A stretch of 64,000 nucleotides of DNA from Rhodamnia argentea. Taxonomy: Eukaryota; Streptophyta; Magnoliopsida; Myrtales; Myrtaceae. Positions 59,172 through 64,000 of this stretch are shown piece after piece. The notes under the pieces are model-generated. The model did no database searches. It was not told where the DNA came from and was given only the letters and a program-made list of their open reading frames with translations. The position numbers and the translations under genes were made by a program. The stretch spans positions 23,882,887-23,946,886 of the forward strand of contig NC_063152.1 in the NCBI RefSeq assembly GCF_020921035.1, read 5' to 3'. How positions within the stretch are numbered: the first letter of the stretch is position 1; the number at the start of each line of letters is the position of its first letter.

Positions 59172-59181
59172 CTATAAATAG
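59172..59181 (+). promoter_or_regulatory. TATA box of the intact Agenet gene
   Basis: 'ctataaatag' lies 118 bp before the ATG at 59290, followed by a pyrimidine-rich leader ('ttctctctct') and the 'gagggacgtgaagagtcaat' segment shared by copies 2 and 3. Confidence 0.65.
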
Positions 59182-59289
59182 AGAGAAAATAATAAGAACG
59201 CTTTATTCCCTACGTTTTCTCTTCGTTTTCTCTCTCTGTACGTTGCTTCGATTGTGTGAGAGGGACGTGAAGAGTCAATCCCCCGATTC

Positions 59290-60684
59290 ATGGCTCATCC
59301 AATCTTCAGATCCGGAGCGGAGGTGGAGATCACCAGCCCCATCCAACGCCTCCGGGGAACGCTCTTCCCCGGCAGAATCGTCGCTCCATCGCGCCGCAAA
59401 CCCAATGCCTTCTTGATAGAGTACAAAACCCTAATCGCAACTTGCGACGCCGGCCGCCCCTCCAGGCCACACCGAGAGGAGGTTTCCGTCGGGCTCCTGA
59501 GGCCGAACCCGCCAGCCGAAATGGGCCGGAGTTTCCATCTTGGCGACGTCGTCGACGCGTTCCTCAACGGGGGGTGGTGGGAGGGCTCGATCACCAAGGA
59601 ACTGAAGGGCTCGCGGTACATGGTGTACTTCCGGTGCGTGAAGCAGCAGTACCGGTTCGACGCAGCGGAGCTGAGGCTGCACCGCGAGTGGGTCAACGGG
59701 AATTGGGTCCCACCGCTCGAGGCCGAGGAGGAAGACGGTGGTGATGAGGTAGATTGTCGATTAGGGTTTCTCGTTGGATTTCAATTATATCTCTTGAAAG
59801 TCTCACTGCTAGCAGTGAATTCTTTATCTAGTCGTGATTAGCATAGGAAGATTTGACATGATAATCACAATGAATGCTTAATTCGATTAACTTATGACAT
59901 GGTTATGTCAATTGAAAGGTAGTGGCAAGTAGAGATCCTTTCTGTCGATAAAGTTCAGAAAAACGACCCGCTTTAGATTATTTGGTTCTCAATTTATTGT
60001 GGTAGGAAAAGTAGGTATTAGCAAAGAATACCTGAGTCGACGCAGTGGCAATAGTTTCTCATTCTCACAGTCGATTGTTTACAAGATGCAATTTTGAAAA
60101 CTTTATGCAGTATATGACATGCTTTGCAATCTCGATAAGGTCGTGTTCGCATGAAAATGAGGAAGTCACCAATGACTTCTCACGCCAATCTCAATCTTTG
60201 GATATTGCAGGAAGTGACCTCGACAATGGAAGAGAAATCTGGCGACGTTTGCCAAACAGCGAAGGGAGTGTTCGCCAAGGGAGCACTGGTCGAGGTGAGA
60301 AGTGACGAAGATGGACTCCAAGGTGCTTGGTTCGCGGGCACCATAATCAACAAGGCAGCGAGGAAACAGTTCTTGATCGAGTACCAAACCCTCAGAGCGG
60401 AGGATAAAAGCTCGGAGTACTTGAGGGAGCAGGTGGCCGCAAGTCACATGAGGCCGTACCCGCCAGAGACCTTCGTGGTCGACCCTTACGAGCGGGAGGC
60501 AAGAGTCGATGCCTTGTACAATGAAGGGTGGTGGGAGGGCATCGTCGAGAGGGCTCTCGCCGGGATGCGGTATCGGATTTATTTCGAGGGCACTGGAGAT
60601 AGGATGGAGTTCCACCACTCAGAGCTCCGTCCTCATCGGGATTGGATCGATGGGAAGTGGGCGATGCCTTCTCCAGTCTCGTAG
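59290..60684 (+). CDS. Agenet (plant Tudor-like) domain protein, four domains, intact
   Basis: Two exons: 59290-59748 (153 codons) and 60211-60684 (157 codons plus stop). The 462-bp GT-AG intron (GAG|GTAGATTG to GATATTGCAG) is in phase 0. The product is 310 residues. Four Agenet repeats in two pairs: about 5-77 ('AEVEITSPIQRLRGTLFPGR'), 81-142 ('FHLGDVVDAFLNGGWWEG'), 172-240 ('FAKGALVEVRSDEDGLQGAW') and 241-306 ('YNEGWWEGIVERALAGMRYR'). Agenet domains belong to the Royal (Tudor/Chromo) superfamily, and tandem pairs in plant proteins such as DUF724 members and FMRP-like readers bind histone tails or RNA. There is no C-terminal DUF724 region or other catalytic domain. This is the only copy of at least five in the window that is open throughout. 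The start agrees with copies 1-3. The exact ligand cannot be inferred. Confidence 0.9.
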
Positions 60685-60719
60685 GACCAGTTCATGTTGT
60701 TGCATATAATGTAATTGGT

Positions 60720-61300
60720 CCTCAGGTTTCATACATCTCGAAACTTGAGGAAGAAGAGCGACGTGTACATCTTCAGCATAGTTTTATTCGAGTTAATCAC
60801 TAGCCACTCCGCCGTTATAAGAAGTCCGGAAGGCAGCATGCACATACTTCCGGGGCATAGTTTTATTCGAGTTTATCACTAGCTACTCCGCCGTTATAAG
60901 AAGTCCGGAAGGCAGCATGCACATACTTCACCGGGTAACTCCACTCATGAAAAGAGGTTAAATGGCCAATTCAATATCGGTTCTGCATGGAAACCGGTGG
61001 AAATAGCCATGTCGTGCGTGCCGACGACAGGCAGTCCAAAGGCCAAACATCGTCCGGCACGCACGACATGGCTATTTCCACTGCTTTGCATCAAGAACCG
61101 ATGTTGAATTGGTCATTTAACCTCGGGTTGACAATGCTTTGGATGACCGCTCTTTCTATGAGCGAACCTCTTTCTATGAGTGGAGTTACCTAGTGAAGTA
61201 TGTGTATGCTGCCCTCTGTAGTGATTAACTCGAATAAAACTATGGTGAAACTATACACGTCGCTCTTCTTCCTCAATTTCCAGATGTATGAAACCTGAGG
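60720..61300. repeat. Foldback of two opposed receptor-kinase fragments
   Basis: The ends 'cctcaggtttcatacatct' are inverted copies, and the arms 60720-61023 and 61055-61300 are imperfect reverse complements. The innermost 26 bases of each arm (60998-61023, 61055-61080) pair perfectly around a 31-base centre. The left arm on the plus strand encodes 'KKSDVYIFSIVLFELIT' and 'PEGSMHILHRVTPLMKRG'; the right arm on the minus strand encodes 'KKSDVYSFTIVLFELIT', 'VTPLIERG' and 'VEIAMSCVPDD'. This is kinase subdomain IX onward of a plant LRR (malectin-like) receptor kinase. The left arm has a 74-bp tandem duplication (60777-60850, 60856-60929), and both arms have stops. It starts 35 bases past the Agenet stop codon and interrupts the 3' flank kept uninterrupted in copy 3. 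Confidence 0.82.
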
Positions 61301-63062
61301 ATTCAAAAGGAATTGTCACTCTTCTTCCTCATCAGTATATCTTTACTGCTACATATGCATCGGTCTTACCGGTTGCACCCGTGCACATCACAGTTATATT
61401 CAGTCTCATTCGCATTCTTTGTGCGTTTGGAAGTTACAGTCACTTTGAATGCTTGGATAGGAGAAAATGTTTATGTTCCTTGTGGAAGTCATGGTCTGGA
61501 ATTAAAGAAACTACAGACCGGACCGTATGCCGCTCTTGAAATTTCTCAGTTCTTAGGATTATAGTTAGTGTCCTATGAAATGAAGCCAAGGAGCTCTTTG
61601 ATCGGATTCTTTGGGTCATATGTGGAAACTCGGTTGCTAAAGTGATTGAATGTTTCAACTGAAATAACTTTTAGGATGAAGCCACTGGCTGAAATTGTTC
61701 ATTGTTTCATCTATACACCCGTGTTAACATTAAATGCCCAGACCCCAAAATTATGTCTATTGATCGAATAACGAGATTGTTCATTTAATTATTTTGTTTC
61801 ACACATTGTTTAGTGGATAACTTAGATATAAGCAAAAGTGATCCATTGACATATTTTACCAACCGGTTTGGTAGAGAGTCATGATTTGCACAAATGTTCT
61901 TTGTTCTAGGCCAAAGGTGTGATTTAGCACCTATTGATCAGTTTCAAGGATTTTCTTCAACGATTTGCTAGTACTGCTTGACTTATTTATATTTCATTAC
62001 TAGAATTTTCGATGCTATTGATGTCGATGTCGTTAATCTCATGGCTTGAACTCTGTGTCATTTATTAGCATGTGAAGGACTTTATATTAACGCCCAACAA
62101 AGAACCCACCATTCTCTTGTTAGAGAATTCACATTCAGATTTTTGTAAAATCTGCCCTCACATTTTCACAAAACTATTTTTCAATGCCACACACATACAC
62201 ATATCTATTATATATCATACGAATTTTTTAATGAAGGGTTTTTTTTTTTGGTCGAATTAATGAAGGGTTTTAGAGACCAATTAATCAACAGAAACCAATG
62301 ATAACGATATCATCCGAATTAAGGATTGACGGCAATTGAAAACGGTTCTTCCGCCTAGAAACGAAATGTTCCAAATGTTCTTAGAAATTCTTGCTCCCAT
62401 TGAACCATTTGTATCCACATGCATTAGGATCTCGATTTTTATTTGATCTTTTGAATGCGCTCTTCCTTGTTCAGTTTTTAATCCAAATTATTCGATCACG
62501 TGAATATGCTTAGTGGAAGGACTAATTAGCAGGTTATTGCAGTGAAATGGAGCTTACATGTGCCTTATTGCAATTAGTTAATCCTACAGCTTTGGAAAGA
62601 TGCGGTATAAATAGAATTTGATCCGTTTCTGATTGTTACTTTTGTTTCTTGCTGTCATTAAAGAAAATGAAGTCATGATCTATTTTTTCTTTTCAGTCTA
62701 TTGAATTCAGCCTATTGAATAGAAAAATAAAAAGGAATTTGGCCAAACAAAATTCTATTTAACAAAAATAAAAAGTCGCGATAGTTACTATAGACGTCAA
62801 CCCGCATTAAAATAGAAAACATATTACCATTTTCTTCGAAATAGAGAGAAAAATGAAATAGTTTCAACAAAAGAGAAAAGGAGAAAAAAAAAAACTCTCT
62901 CCGGAAGTATTGAAAATTAAGTACTGAAAATATAAAGCTTTGATTTTCTCAAGTAGTGAAAATTAAAAATTAAAAATTTTCTTGACGATGAGTTGAAAAT
63001 ATGAAGCGTTGATTTTCTCAAGTACTAAAGATATAAGTATAACGCTGACAATTACCGATATG
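61301..63062. other. Downstream flank of the intact Agenet gene, no gene
   Basis: 61330-61718 matches the inverted flank at 49553-50060. From about 62500 it matches 47340 onward ('cattaaagaaaatgaagtcatgatctattttttc'-like words). The AT-rich remainder has no recognisable gene. Confidence 0.6.
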
Positions 63063-63072
63063 TTTTAGTAAT

Positions 63073-63637
63073 GGGAAAATTGCTAAAAAAAATCATAAAC
63101 CTTTTGGATTTTTGTCAATTCAGTTCTAAACCTTTTAAATTTTTTGATTTAGTCGTGAATTTTTTCAACTTTTGCCGATTCGATCCTATTAGCTGGAAAT
63201 CGTTGACATGGATAACGGTTGTCCTACGAGGCACTACCGGCGCTAATATGGATAATATTTTATAGGATTTTAATATTCTTTCGAATGTTTTTATTTATTC
63301 ATTTTATTTTATTCTTTTTTCTATTTATCTTTTTACAGTTTCCTTTTTTTTCCTTTTTAATCTTTATTTTTTCCCTCCGGCGGCGAGCAAGGGCTGCCTC
63401 ACCCGACGACGGAGGGAAAAAAGAAAGAAAAAGGAAAAAAAAAAAGAGGAAAAACTTTGTCCACGCCTGCGCCGGCGGTGTCATGTAGAACGGCCTACAT
63501 TCACAAAAACGATTTCCGACCCATAGGATTGAATTGGTAAAGGTGAAAGGGGTCTAGAATTGAATCAACAAACTTAAAATGTTTAGGATTATATTAGCAA
63601 GTGTAAAAGGTTTAAAAAAAATTTCACCTTTTTTCCA
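63073..63637. mobile_element. MULE-type MITE, family A-like, 565 bp
   Basis: Inverted ends 'gggaaaattgctaaaa' and the complement of 'ggaaaaaaggtgaaat' lead into 'aaacctttt' repeats on both sides. Identical 10-mers 'ttttagtaat' flank it (63063-63072, 63638-63647), containing a 9-bp target duplication. The paralog near 47961-47970 has 'atgtagtaat' once and no insertion. The centre is a purine/pyrimidine-rich GC island (63375-63480). Confidence 0.85.
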
Positions 63638-63647
63638 TTTTAGTAAT

Positions 63648-64000
63648 AGGTTTGCAAGATTTCAGTCGGCATCAATTATTGACTGTATCAAGTCAATGCC
63701 AATTAAAGTTAGGCAACGAGCTCAATCTCATTAAAGTTGAATTTTTCAGTTTTCAGCATTTGATTGGGCTACCAAACAGGCCCATTAGTATGCTTTCAAT
63801 AGATGGAAAATTCACACGACTGTTTACATTTGTGAATCAATAGGCCATCTTAATCGATTTCTACATTCCACAATTTTCAACGTTAGGTGATTGTTATCAT
63901 ATTTCATATTTTGTAGTCGCCCAATTTTCTTAAGTGTTTGTAATTTTGGAATTATGAATCCCGTTGCGGCAACGGCGAGAACAAACTCCCGCTTTGTCCC
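63648..64000. other. Intergenic to window end
   Basis: Continues the segment shared with 47965-48210 ('aataggtttg', 'caagccaatgcc' variants) to about 63840, then unique AT-rich sequence. No gene is seen. Confidence 0.5.

Noticed and set aside
60986-61193. 68-codon frame starting at the foldback centre
   Set aside because: It crosses the inner loop of the receptor-kinase foldback and is out of frame with the kinase fragments.

Overview
This is nuclear DNA of a flowering plant, almost certainly a eudicot. The evidence is GT-AG introns in AT-rich DNA, TATA-box promoters, a plant-only set of genes (type I MADS-box, LEA_1, CHY1-like hydrolase, Agenet proteins) and dense Mutator- and hAT-type DNA transposons. 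The small transposons remind me of Myrtaceae genomes, but that is only an impression. I recognise no LTR retroelement, CRISPR or bacterial feature.

Layout. (1) Positions 220-11687 form one Mutator-like element (MULE) of 11,468 bp. It has long terminal inverted repeats and a perfect 9-bp target duplication. Inside are a decayed MuDR-type transposase (+ strand) and a divergently oriented, decayed plant-mobile-domain gene (- strand). (2) The element sits 62 bp past the stop codon of an AGL80-like MADS gene (11759-12496, -). A tandem copy of that gene (13728-14465, -) keeps the unoccupied site, also 62 bp past its stop. (3) A two-exon LEA_1 gene lies at 15968-16495 (-). (4) Two intact 14-exon genes for CHY1-like 3-hydroxyisobutyryl-CoA hydrolases lie in tandem at 19123-27739 and 29982-38444 (+). 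They end in AKL and SKL, which are peroxisomal targeting signals. (5) From 43.7 to 60.7 kb lies a rearranged cluster of Agenet (plant Tudor-like) genes. Only the last copy (59290-60684) is intact. Three are pseudogenes, one is an exon-1 stub, and two small inverted exon-2 pieces form foldbacks.

The region has grown by repeated local duplication. Flanks of the CHY1 and Agenet genes recur and are joined in new combinations. Because most sequences are present two to four times, several transposon insertions can be read against an unfilled paralogous copy in the same window: the large MULE, three MULE-type MITE families and one hAT element.

The intact genes have no obvious common pathway: endosperm or female-gametophyte transcription factors, a desiccation protein, valine-catabolism enzymes and a chromatin-reader-like protein. 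The most unusual structure is a 581-bp foldback made from two opposed receptor-kinase fragments. It begins 35 bp past the stop of the intact Agenet gene, so read-through transcripts would form a long hairpin RNA.
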